A DNA stretch of 64,000 bases from Rubripirellula amarantea (GTDB lineage Bacteria > Planctomycetota > Planctomycetia > Pirellulales > Pirellulaceae): NCBI RefSeq assembly GCF_007859865.1, contig NZ_SJPI01000001.1, positions 744,001-808,000 of the forward strand, given 5' to 3'. Of the stretch, positions 28,559-37,253 are shown piece by piece. The position numbers and the translations under genes are program-made. Below the pieces are notes generated by a model. It made no database searches. It had not been told where the DNA came from and worked only from the letters and a program-made list of their open reading frames with translations. Each line of letters begins with the position of its first letter. Position 1 is the stretch's first letter.

Positions 28559-28652
28559 ACGCGTTATGGTCCGTTCACAAACGGACTAACAACAGCGGCA
28601 CGACTGTACACTGCAGCGTGTTACTGAGTGTCGCGCTAGCTGCATAACGCGT
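28559..28652. ncRNA. Structured element with three-way-junction potential
   Basis: A 10-bp perfect closing stem (28559-28568, acgcgttatg, with 28643-28652, cataacgcgt) encloses a perfect 7-bp hairpin (28569-28575 with 28580-28586, loop caca). A third, imperfect arm spans 28594-28637 (agcg/cgct, then acac/gtgt). The arrangement would form a three-way junction as RNA or single-stranded DNA. The GTT/AAC orientation is inverted compared with an integron attC, so I do not call it that. Strand and function are unknown. Confidence 0.4.
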
Positions 28653-28725
28653 GACGCCACCATGCTAGACTTGCTCGTTCGTCAAACCTAAGCTGTCCGC
28701 GACACTTAGATTATTGACTGGCCCC

Positions 28726-28761
28726 GACGCCTTCACCGGTGATGACGCCTTCACGGGTGAT
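28726..28761. repeat. 18-bp tandem duplication
   Basis: The unit gacgccttcaccggtgat at 28726-28743 is repeated at 28744-28761 with one mismatch (C to G). It lies 115 bases before the RND adaptor gene and could be a regulatory duplication. Confidence 0.8.
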
Positions 28762-28876
28762 CTCGCGAACGATCTAACTGCACTTCATGTTCATGGGATG
28801 TAGCTTTGGCCATAAGCTTTGAAATCCATCTGCTCGTTTCCTCTTTCGGATGGCCCACCTTGTGGCATAGTTCGAC

Positions 28877-30040
28877 ATGACCCAGCACTGTTACCGATTG
28901 TTTCCACTGCTTGCTTGTGGCCTGATTGCTGTTTGCGGTTGCAAGGATGCGTCAAAAGCTCCGGCTACCACCGATCGTGCAATTCAAAAAGTTGCTTTCG
29001 TTCCTGCGAAAAAAGAATTGGTAATGGACCACGTGGAATTGGTGGGCCGGTTGGCTGCCAACGAAAGCGTCAAAATCCAATCTCGTGTCTCAGGCTTCCT
29101 GCTAGAGACACACTTCGAGGACGGACAACAGGTAACCAAAGGCGACCTCTTATTCACCATCGAACCGGATGAGTACCAAGCGATCTACAACCAATCTCTC
29201 GCGGCGATTGATGTTGCGAAGACCAAGCTAGATCTCACTGAGAAGACCTTTGCTCGTTCTAAAACACTGATCGAAAACGACGCCATTTCCAAAGAAGAAT
29301 TCGACCAGAACCAATCTGCCGTTGCCGAGGCGATGGCAAATTTGATGGCTAGCGAGGCTGATGCGGCCCGCGTCAAATTGGACCTGGACTACACCAAAGT
29401 TGTTTCACCGATATCGGGACGCGTGGATCGCGCGTTGCTGGACGACGGCAATTACGTCAATGGTGGACTAGTGGGCGGAACGCTTCTTACCACCGTTGTC
29501 AGTGATCGTCCCATCAAAGCCGTTGCCAGTGTGGACGAGAACGTCCGATTGAAGTTCATGCGTCGGCAGCGTGAAGTCGGTGGCGAGGATTTCAAAGAAG
29601 CCGACAAACTAGAGGAATTGAAAATCCCTTGTTACTTGCAACTGCAGGACGAACAGGATTTTCCCCATGAAGGCATTCTCGAGTACGCAGAAATCCAAGT
29701 GGACCAGCAGACCGGCACCTCGCTATTGCGTGGCGTGTTCGACAACAACGATGGCTTGCTAAAACCAGGCATGTTCGTGCGAATTAAAGTCCCGGTATCG
29801 GACGAGTACGAGGCGGTCCTAGTCCCCAACACATCGATCGGCACTGACCAAGCGACCAATTTTGTGTACGTCATCAATGACGCAAACGAAATCGAACATC
29901 GCACCGTGATCCTAGGAGACCGCAAGGATAAGTTCCGCGTCGTCACATCGGGTGTCCAACCGGGCGAATCGGTGGTCGTCGCTGGCATGCAGTTGATCCA
30001 ACCCGGCATGAAGGTGGCCCCGGTGCTGAAACAAGAGTGA
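28877..30040 (+). CDS. RND efflux periplasmic adaptor (MFP, lipoprotein)
   Basis: A 387-residue membrane-fusion protein linking an RND pump to an outer-membrane channel. The N-terminus (LLACGLIAVCGCKDASK) is a lipoprotein signal with Cys22 the likely acylated residue. The MFP core is visible: the barrel-hybrid start VELVGRLAANESVKIQSRVSGFLLETHFEDGQQVTKGDLLFTIEPDEYQ, an alpha-helical hairpin (residues about 110-170), VVSPISGRVDRALLDDGNYV, and a beta-barrel. Length is normal. It is followed after 52 bp by the pump gene, a standard operon order. No outer-membrane factor gene is adjacent. Confidence 0.93.
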   Translation: MTQHCYRLFPLLACGLIAVCGCKDASKAPATTDRAIQKVAFVPAKKELVMDHVELVGRLAANESVKIQSRVSGFLLETHFEDGQQVTKGDLLFTIEPDEYQAIYNQSLAAIDVAKTKLDLTEKTFARSKTLIENDAISKEEFDQNQSAVAEAMANLMASEADAARVKLDLDYTKVVSPISGRVDRALLDDGNYVNGGLVGGTLLTTVVSDRPIKAVASVDENVRLKFMRRQREVGGEDFKEADKLEELKIPCYLQLQDEQDFPHEGILEYAEIQVDQQTGTSLLRGVFDNNDGLLKPGMFVRIKVPVSDEYEAVLVPNTSIGTDQATNFVYVINDANEIEHRTVILGDRKDKFRVVTSGVQPGESVVVAGMQLIQPGMKVAPVLKQE

Positions 30041-30092
30041 TAGCTGCCCCGCGACATTCCCTTGAACACTATCTTTGAACAGCTGAAACTCG

Positions 30093-33000
30093 ATGTCCCA
30101 ATTCTTCATCAAACGTCCGATCTTTGCCTGTGTAATCTCGGTATTGATCGTCTTGGCGGGAAGCATTTTTGTGTGGACGCTGCCGATCGCTCAGTACCCC
30201 GAGATCACGCCTCCTTCCGTCTTGGTAACGACGAAGTACCCCGGTGCCAGCAGTGAAGTCGTTGCGGCGACCGTTGCGGCACCGATTGAACAACAGGTCA
30301 CCGGCGTCGAGAACATGTTGTACATGTCCAGCCAATCCACCAACGATGGTGGCTACTCGCTGACCGTCACGTTCGCAGTCGGAACCAACTTGGATATGGC
30401 CCAAGTCTTGGTCCAGAATCGCGTCAACCTTGCCACACCAATCTTGCCAGCCGAAGTCAAAAGCAACGGAGTCTCGGTCGTCAAAAGTTCTTCCAACGCG
30501 TTGCTTGCGGTTAGCTTCTTCTCTCCCGATCAATCGCGAGACCAGTTGTATCTAAGCAACTACGCAACGATTCGGATTAAGGATGAATTGGCACGTATCA
30601 ACGGTGTGGGAAACATCACCATGATCGGTCAGCGTGATTACAGCATGCGAGTATGGCTAGATCCCAATCGCATGGCGGCGTTGGAACTAACGGCGAGTGA
30701 TGTGATCAGCGCGCTTAAAGAACAGAACGTTCAAGTTGCCGCCGGCGCATTGGGGCGACAGCCCGTGCCGAAAGGTCAAGACTTTCAGTACACTTTGAAA
30801 ACCCTAGGTCGACTTACCTCGCCAGAGCAGTTTTCTCAGATTGTTGTGAAGACAGGTGAAACGGGACAACTCGTTCGTTTGAGCGACGTCGTGACCGAGA
30901 AACGAACCGACGAGAGTGGCAAGCAATTTGGCGGCATCGACTTTGGTGCTGGCTTCGAAGACACAATGTGCAAACTCGATGGCGTGCCAGCATCGGGGCT
31001 GATGATTTATCAATTACCGGGATCCAATGCGTTGGATACCGCGAATGCAATTCGCGAGAAGATGGATGAACTAAGCCAAAGGTTCCCCGCGGGCATTGCC
31101 TATTCGATCAGTTACGATACGACACCTTTCATTTCGGAATCAATCACCGAAGTCTTTAAGTCGCTGCGAGATGCGATCATCTTGGTTGCAATCGTCGTGC
31201 TGATGTTCTTGCAATCTTGGCGGGCCGCTATCATTCCTTTGATAGCTGTTCCGGTAGCGATTATCGGGACATTTGCGGTGATGGCGGGAATTGGATTTAG
31301 CCTAAACAACCTGTCGTTGTTCGGGTTGGTTCTCGCAATCGGCATTGTCGTGGACGATGCAATCGTGGTGGTCGAAGCAATCGAGCACAAACTGGAACAT
31401 GGGATGTCACCGGTCGAAGCGTCCGAGCAGGCGATGCGAGAGGTGACAACACCAATCATTGCCATTTCGTTGGTATTGATGTGTGTTTTCATTCCATGCT
31501 TGTTTATCTCGGGGATCACCGGCCAGTTCTTCAAACAGTTTGCTGCCACGATCGCGGTGTCGACATTTTTCAGCGCCGTTAATTCACTGACGCTTAGCCC
31601 CGCATTGAGTGCTCTGCTGCTGCGTCCGAAAGATCAACAACGAGACCCATTGTCACGGTTGATCAATTTTGTGTTCGGGTGGTTCTTCCGCTTATTCAAT
31701 CGTTTTTTCGGAACGGTTTCGAGCGCCTATGCGAAGGCAGCGGGTTGGCTTGTGCGGTTGTCCTTCGTGGTGTTGGTTGTGTACGTGGGGCTTCTTTGGG
31801 CTACCTACGAAACGATGACATCGGTTCCCGTCGGTTTCGTCCCGTCCCAGGACAAGGGGTACTTGTTAGTCGATATTCAGTTACCTGATTCGGCATCGCT
31901 GGAACGCAGCGAAGCGGTGGTTCGCCAGTTGAGCGAGTTGTTGATTGGCGATCGAAGTGGCGACAGCGAGCAATTGAATCAACTCGTTCAGTCCGATATG
32001 CAAAGCGACGGAAGTCATCACCAAGAACACCATTCGAGCACGCAGGAATCCGAATCCTCGGATGGCATTGCTGGCATCAATCACACGCTGGAAATTGTTG
32101 GCCAATCGATTGTGCAGAACGCGGTCGGATCTAACTTCGCATCCGTTTTCGTTTTGCTAGATCCCTTCCATGACCGAGAGACCGATGCGTTGTACTCCGA
32201 ACGTATCGCAACTCGCATTCGAAGTATTGCCGCCAAAGAGATTCTCGATGCACGAGTTTCAGTATTTGGGCCGCCACCGGTCGATGGACTTGGCAGCGGA
32301 GGCGGCTTTAAGATTATTGTTCGCGACATCGGGCAATTGGGATTGACCGAGCTTGAAAATGCAAGCTCGCTGCTATCAGCAAAGGGTTCAAGCGAACCGT
32401 CAATCTTGGGAATGCAGAGTGGTTTCCGCGCGAACACACCGCAAATGTTTATCGACGTTGATCGCGAAAAGTGCAAATCCATGAACGTTGCTCTTAGCGA
32501 TGTCTTCACGACGCTGCAAACTTACCTTGGCGGCTACTATGTCAACGACTTCAATGCCTTCGGTCGAACTTGGCAAGTCAACCTGCAGGCCGATCCACTG
32601 TTTCGTTTGACGCCTGATCAGGTCACATCGCTGTATGTCCGTAGCCAAACCGGCCAGATGATTCCGATGGGTGCTTTGGCAAGAGTTGAAGACACAACAG
32701 GTCCAGCAGCCGTAATGCGGTACAACGGATTCACCGCCGCCTCGATCAACGGTCTCGCCATGCCAGGCGTGAGCTCTGGCGAAACCATCAGCACCGTTGA
32801 GCGAGTTGTCGCTGAACACTTGCCGTTTGGATTCGACACCGAGTGGACGGAATTAACGTTTCTACAAATCCAAGCGGGCAACACGGCACTGATCGTATTC
32901 GGATTGGCAGTGGTGCTAGTGTTCCTTGTTCTGGCCGCTCAATACGAAAGCCTTAAATTGCCGTTGGCAGTCGTCCTGGTAGTTCCAATGTGCTTGCTTT

Positions 33001-33413
33001 GCGCCGTGGTTGGGATTGCCATCGCGGGAATGGACATCAATATCTTTGTCCAGATTGGGTTCGTGGTTCTGGTTGGTTTGGCGAGCAAGAATGCGATCTT
33101 GATTGTCGAGTTTGCCAAGGAACAACAAGAAGGCGGGATGAGCAAATTTGATGCTACCATCGAAGCATGCCGCTTGCGTCTGAGGCCCATCATCATGACA
33201 TCGCTCGCGTTTATTCTCGGCGTGGTGCCGCTCGCTCTTGCCAGCGGAGCCGGTGCTGAAATGCGTTCTACCCTCGGTATCGCCGTCTTTTCCGGCATGC
33301 TGGGCGTCACGTTCTTTGGGATCTTCCTGACACCGGTGTTTTATCACCTGCTTGCCAGCCCAACACCTAAGATGACTACGACGACGGCTTCAAACAGCCA
33401 AGGCGATCACTGA
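30093..33413 (+). CDS. RND multidrug efflux pump, HAE1 type
   Basis: A 1106-residue proton-driven inner-membrane efflux transporter (AcrB/MexB type). It starts MSQFFIKRPIFACVISVLIVLAG, the classical first helix. The TM4 proton-relay pair is Asp421-Asp422 (GIVVDDAIVVVEAIEHK), and the second-half helices include GLASKNAILIVEFAKE. The protein is about 60 residues longer than AcrB, largely because of a His/Ser/Glu-rich insertion in the periplasmic porter region at 31998-32066. The HAE1 signatures make hydrophobic drugs or bile-salt-like compounds likely substrates. It partners with the adaptor upstream; the outer-membrane channel must come from elsewhere. It converges with the hydrolase gene, with only 25 bp between stops. 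Confidence 0.96.
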   Translation: MSQFFIKRPIFACVISVLIVLAGSIFVWTLPIAQYPEITPPSVLVTTKYPGASSEVVAATVAAPIEQQVTGVENMLYMSSQSTNDGGYSLTVTFAVGTNLDMAQVLVQNRVNLATPILPAEVKSNGVSVVKSSSNALLAVSFFSPDQSRDQLYLSNYATIRIKDELARINGVGNITMIGQRDYSMRVWLDPNRMAALELTASDVISALKEQNVQVAAGALGRQPVPKGQDFQYTLKTLGRLTSPEQFSQIVVKTGETGQLVRLSDVVTEKRTDESGKQFGGIDFGAGFEDTMCKLDGVPASGLMIYQLPGSNALDTANAIREKMDELSQRFPAGIAYSISYDTTPFISESITEVFKSLRDAIILVAIVVLMFLQSWRAAIIPLIAVPVAIIGTFAVMAGIGFSLNNLSLFGLVLAIGIVVDDAIVVVEAIEHKLEHGMSPVEASEQAMREVTTPIIAISLVLMCVFIPCLFISGITGQFFKQFAATIAVSTFFSAVNSLTLSPALSALLLRPKDQQRDPLSRLINFVFGWFFRLFNRFFGTVSSAYAKAAGWLVRLSFVVLVVYVGLLWATYETMTSVPVGFVPSQDKGYLLVDIQLPDSASLERSEAVVRQLSELLIGDRSGDSEQLNQLVQSDMQSDGSHHQEHHSSTQESESSDGIAGINHTLEIVGQSIVQNAVGSNFASVFVLLDPFHDRETDALYSERIATRIRSIAAKEILDARVSVFGPPPVDGLGSGGGFKIIVRDIGQLGLTELENASSLLSAKGSSEPSILGMQSGFRANTPQMFIDVDREKCKSMNVALSDVFTTLQTYLGGYYVNDFNAFGRTWQVNLQADPLFRLTPDQVTSLYVRSQTGQMIPMGALARVEDTTGPAAVMRYNGFTAASINGLAMPGVSSGETISTVERVVAEHLPFGFDTEWTELTFLQIQAGNTALIVFGLAVVLVFLVLAAQYESLKLPLAVVLVVPMCLLCAVVGIAIAGMDINIFVQIGFVVLVGLASKNAILIVEFAKEQQEGGMSKFDATIEACRLRLRPIIMTSLAFILGVVPLALASGAGAEMRSTLGIAVFSGMLGVTFFGIFLTPVFYHLLASPTPKMTTTTASNSQGDH

Positions 33414-33438
33414 TGGCTAGTACGAGTCGCACGATGGA

Positions 33439-35094
33439 CTAGGGTTTCGGCGCCGCTTTGAGTCGAAAGATTTCCTTGAGCGATGCAACCTGTACTGGCG
33501 ATGCATGTTCGGGTTCGGTTACCGCCACCCATCCGTCGATGTAGCTAGATGGCGAATAGTTGTGACCGTGTCCGATCGGGACAGTAGTTGCCATCGGTAG
33601 GTCAAAACCAATTTGCAGGAAAGTGATGATGGGATACCAACGCAGATGCGGGGACACATCCGGCCCCGGAGGGCTTGTCAACCATTCGGGGCGGCTCCAG
33701 GCCAAGCTGGGAGAAAACCAAACCATGGGATCGCTCGAATATTGAATGTAGACGTTTCGCATCTTCCCCCACTGCTTCTCGGGCTGCAGTGAATTTTCTT
33801 GAGCCGTGAATCGAAGCAGTCGCCCATCGCGAAACGTTGGCAACCACGCAGGGCTTCCTTCATTGCGATTGCGAACGCTCGCGTTCCACTCCTTGCTCGG
33901 AAACGGGGGTCCACTCCACAGAGCTCCATCGATGGGATCTTCAAAAATGGTGAACAGGTCCGCCGACTCCTCAGAACCCAACGACCCTAAACTCAGTCCC
34001 TGCAGATAAAGTCGCGGCCTCGAATCCTTAGGCAGAGTTTTCCAGTATCCATACACCTCATCGAAAAGAGCTTTCGCCGAGTCGATTGACCGTTGGGGGT
34101 CCACCAAAATCGTGATCCAGCTAGGAAGGTAAGAATACTGGGTGCTAACGATCGCCGTATCGCCACCATGCAAATACTCAACGGTGTCGACCGCGGATGG
34201 ATCGAGCCACCCGGTTCCCGTTGGCGTTGCGACGATCAACACGGACTTATCAAAACCGCCTACTCGCTTGAGTTCTTCGAGGGCCAGTTTCGCTCGGTCT
34301 CGCATCGTCGGACGCGACCGCACGCCAACATACACTCGGATCGGGCGCTGAGCCTCAACGCCCGTAAACTCGGTAATCTCGGTTTGAGTCGGGCCCAGTG
34401 CTAGAAAGATCTTCCCTTGGCGTCCGATCGAATCCCAATCGACAAGTGAGTCCTCGCCGCCAGTCAGCGAATTGTCGTCAGGTCGCTGGACGTCATCATC
34501 GCTCAGTTCGTCCAGATTCGCAAAGAACGAATCCGCTGCGGAAAGCAGGCTCTTCGCAACAACATCATTGGTCAAAAACATCACCAATAACCCGACGCTA
34601 ATGAAAGCTACCAACTTCGCCACCTTCTCGGGAAATACGCGATTCAGCTTTCTCGCAACAAACGCGCTAGCGGCGACAAACAAACGAGCGAATGCAACCA
34701 AGATGGCGCCAAACACAATCGCGATGGCGGCAGTGCGATAGGGATAAGTGGTCTCCAAATCCTCGATCCCCATTAACTGACGAATCGAGTTCTGCCAAAA
34801 GGTCATTCGCCATATGAAGCCGATGAACAAAACCACCACGACCGCTGTGGTGATTCGCTTGGCGATCACTTGGGTTCGCCCGGTAGGTTTGCGAAGCTCA
34901 AAGAACTGATACATCCAAACCAACACAACGCCAATCGAGTATCCAATCGCCAACGCAAACCCTGACAAAATCCCTTGAACCAAATAGGTACGCGGTAATA
35001 AAGACGGTGTCACAGAGGCGGCGAAGAACAAAGTCGCGAGCATCAAACCGACGAAAGAAAACGAGCGTTTGTATTGGATAAGTCGTTCTTTCAT
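33439..35094 (-). CDS. Membrane alpha/beta-hydrolase family protein
   Basis: A 551-residue protein with about five N-terminal membrane segments (for example FSFVGLMLATLFFAASVTPSLLP, and TTAVVVVLFIGFIW) and a C-terminal alpha/beta-hydrolase domain. This combination matches the DUF2319-type alpha/beta-hydrolase family with an N-terminal membrane domain. The nucleophile elbow is GLSLGSLGSE, and a C-terminal GHGHNYSP may supply the catalytic His; the PTGTGWLDPSAVDTVEYLHGGDTAIVSTQYSYLPSW stretch is typical. The ATG at 35094 is chosen over a TTG four codons upstream. Substrate unknown. It lies convergent to the RND genes. Confidence 0.85.
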   Translation of the reverse strand: MKERLIQYKRSFSFVGLMLATLFFAASVTPSLLPRTYLVQGILSGFALAIGYSIGVVLVWMYQFFELRKPTGRTQVIAKRITTAVVVVLFIGFIWRMTFWQNSIRQLMGIEDLETTYPYRTAAIAIVFGAILVAFARLFVAASAFVARKLNRVFPEKVAKLVAFISVGLLVMFLTNDVVAKSLLSAADSFFANLDELSDDDVQRPDDNSLTGGEDSLVDWDSIGRQGKIFLALGPTQTEITEFTGVEAQRPIRVYVGVRSRPTMRDRAKLALEELKRVGGFDKSVLIVATPTGTGWLDPSAVDTVEYLHGGDTAIVSTQYSYLPSWITILVDPQRSIDSAKALFDEVYGYWKTLPKDSRPRLYLQGLSLGSLGSEESADLFTIFEDPIDGALWSGPPFPSKEWNASVRNRNEGSPAWLPTFRDGRLLRFTAQENSLQPEKQWGKMRNVYIQYSSDPMVWFSPSLAWSRPEWLTSPPGPDVSPHLRWYPIITFLQIGFDLPMATTVPIGHGHNYSPSSYIDGWVAVTEPEHASPVQVASLKEIFRLKAAPKP

Positions 35095-35306
35095 GGAATC
35101 GTACAAAAAGATCTTTTGCGGTTAAAAATCAGAGTCCATGTGAATTTAGTGCTCGTCCCTGCTCCCGCAACCGGGGCAGAGCAGGGCGGGGGCAACTCAG
35201 AAGGCCTTCCTCACCTGAAAATTCGTCGACTATTGATCGGCGTGAATCTACCTGCAACGAACGCTATGATTGCTGGCCACGAAGAGGCTTGCGATCTCAG
35301 GTGCAC

Positions 35307-36764
35307 TTAGAAGCTAAACTGCAACTGTGTTCGAAACAGCCATCCTGCATCACCGCTATTGATGTCTAACACCGACGAATTGATCGCGGCTCCGTTGAGG
35401 TGGGTTGCGTCCGTCGTCAACTTGGCATTTTGCCCGTGGAAGTACCAAACGGCACCGGCGGCGATTTCGTCGGAACTTCGATCTGATTGCCCAAGGGTGC
35501 CAGAATTGCCCACCACTCGAGACCAACGTGTTAGCACCTCAAACTTTTCGGGGACCAGGAAAACGCCGGCTTGCAACCAAAAACCGTGATCGAAAAGGTT
35601 CGCAATCGTGGCATCTTGAAAACCGCTGAGGTTGCGAAAGTAGTATTCGCTGGTCAACGATACGCCGCGATACTTCAACGATGCATCGACCGAGTATTGA
35701 GCGACATCAAACGAATCAACATCAACCGGCAGCACGGCTGAAATCGGCTGCCCGGTGTCGACCGTTCTTAGCGACGAGAACTCTGCGAACCCGGACCTGT
35801 CGATGGTTGTTACCGCGAAGCCAGCACCCACGCGAGTTACCAACGTTTGGTGATTAGTAAAGTCTGCGAGTTCTCCCGGCCCCCAATCTCCGGTCGGATA
35901 GCAGTACACTCGTCCCGAGAACGCATTATTGTTGTCCAACGCTCGGCTACTTCCTGTGTCAGATCCACCCGTGACAAGTCCGTTGAACAGTGCCAGTTCC
36001 CAAAAAAGCGGCTTGGGAAGAAGCTCGAGTTTGCCATACAACCCCACCGCAATGCTGCGATTGACGTCGAAGTAGATGCTGCTCATCGAGCGATCCGAAA
36101 ACTCCAATTCTTTCCCGCTTAATTGACGAGCAAGCGATGACGGAATTTTGTACAGACCAGCCTTGATCCCAAGTGCGTCTTTAGTGCCGCCCCAAAGCCC
36201 GTGTGACAAATCGTAGGCGAAGTAGTAGTCGAGAAGCCGGAGACCGTCCGCTGCGTTACTTCGTCCATCCAACTGAACAAAGTACAAGAGGTCGGTGCTA
36301 ATTGCGTTGCCGGACAGGACGACGCGAGCACGTTTGAGCTGCAACTGGTTGAGGTCACGGTTTCCGTTACTCGAATCGAAAACAGTATGACGAAGTTGTC
36401 CCCACCCGTTGATCTTTAGCCGGTAGGGGAAGTCCTCCGTTCCAAGTCTAAGATCTTCTTCGCTGGCGATGATGAATCCGCGGTCGTAACCGACTCCGAT
36501 CCCCACCGGCATTTCTTGGAAGTCATCGAGCGGGCTCTCCGGTGCAACCGACGCGCCAACACTTGCAAATGGGTCAGCTTGCCCTGCATTTGGTGACGAC
36601 AGATCTGACTCCAAAAGAACAGAGTCGATGACCGTAGCATCGGGATCTTCAATCACGACACTAGACAAACCCGGCAAAGGAAACTGTTCCGATGCCTCAC
36701 TGCGAGAAAGATCGCATATCGAGACTGCGAAAGCTAAACAGAACAGAAATTGTAACTTTGCCAT
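35307..36764 (-). CDS. Phosphate-selective-porin-like (OprO/OprP) outer-membrane protein
   Basis: A 485-residue protein with a signal peptide (LFCLAFAVSICDLSRSEA). The central and C-terminal part shows the porin O/P pattern: INGWGQLRHTVFD, LKRARVVLSGNAI, YFVQLDGRSN, and the final aromatic strand FRTQLQFSF, where the terminal Phe is a typical outer-membrane signal. The family forms anion-selective beta-barrels. An extended low-complexity N-terminal segment precedes the barrel. The gene is divergent from the OprB-like gene, with a 489-bp spacer. An aagag element sits just before the ATG. Confidence 0.85.
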   Translation of the reverse strand: MAKLQFLFCLAFAVSICDLSRSEASEQFPLPGLSSVVIEDPDATVIDSVLLESDLSSPNAGQADPFASVGASVAPESPLDDFQEMPVGIGVGYDRGFIIASEEDLRLGTEDFPYRLKINGWGQLRHTVFDSSNGNRDLNQLQLKRARVVLSGNAISTDLLYFVQLDGRSNAADGLRLLDYYFAYDLSHGLWGGTKDALGIKAGLYKIPSSLARQLSGKELEFSDRSMSSIYFDVNRSIAVGLYGKLELLPKPLFWELALFNGLVTGGSDTGSSRALDNNNAFSGRVYCYPTGDWGPGELADFTNHQTLVTRVGAGFAVTTIDRSGFAEFSSLRTVDTGQPISAVLPVDVDSFDVAQYSVDASLKYRGVSLTSEYYFRNLSGFQDATIANLFDHGFWLQAGVFLVPEKFEVLTRWSRVVGNSGTLGQSDRSSDEIAAGAVWYFHGQNAKLTTDATHLNGAAINSSVLDINSGDAGWLFRTQLQFSF

Positions 36765-37253
36765 TTCTCTTGTGGTGCCGTTGATGCATCGTGAAACTGG
36801 AAAAGATGGCTCCGCGAAGTCAACACGACCCTATCATTTACCTTGATCGGCAATGCCCAAATGAAAGCTCGATCCGATCGCGCATTATCTTCAGATTTGC
36901 TCACCATGAATCTCGAGTCGCTTCCCGGTTGCATCGCTCATAAACATCAGCGACATCGCTGCCTCTCGCTCCTTTGAGAACTGCGATGGTAAGCGGGCGT
37001 AGGCTTATCATTTGTTCATTGAAGAACCTGCGTCACGTATGTGAAACTCGAGTCCAATACCGAGGCGGTGCTTTTGGTGATTCGTCAGAGTTCATCCAAA
37101 AGGAGAATCCGTCAGTCGGAAGATGAAAAGTTCGCTTGATCCAAGACTTGCCTCGGGAGGGGTAGGTTCAACACACGAACATCAAATTGACACCATCTTC
37201 CACACCCGAAGCTGACCTGCACGGCTTCTGCGACATCGAGTCGAAGGATCGAC
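36765..37253. promoter_or_regulatory. 489-bp divergent promoter region of two porins
   Basis: It lies between the divergent OprO/P-like (minus) and OprB-like (plus) genes and must hold both promoters. A good ribosome site (gaagga) precedes the plus-strand start. I see no clear operator, tRNA or gene in the rest. Confidence 0.5.

Larger units (their letters stand above)
27909..28876. other. 968-bp intergenic region rich in inverted repeats
   Basis: No convincing gene was found. The region separates the divergent SnoaL-like (minus) and RND adaptor (plus) genes. It contains a complex inverted repeat at 28559-28652, a 9-bp inverted repeat (28627-28635 with 28698-28706), and an 18-bp tandem duplication at 28726-28761. 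Short open frames at 28032-28250 and 28214-28441 lack ribosome binding sites and domains and overlap each other. Confidence 0.55.

Noticed and set aside
28559-28652. Integron attC site
   Set aside because: The closing stem reads GTT...AAC rather than RYYYAAC...GTTRRRY, and no cassette or integrase is near.
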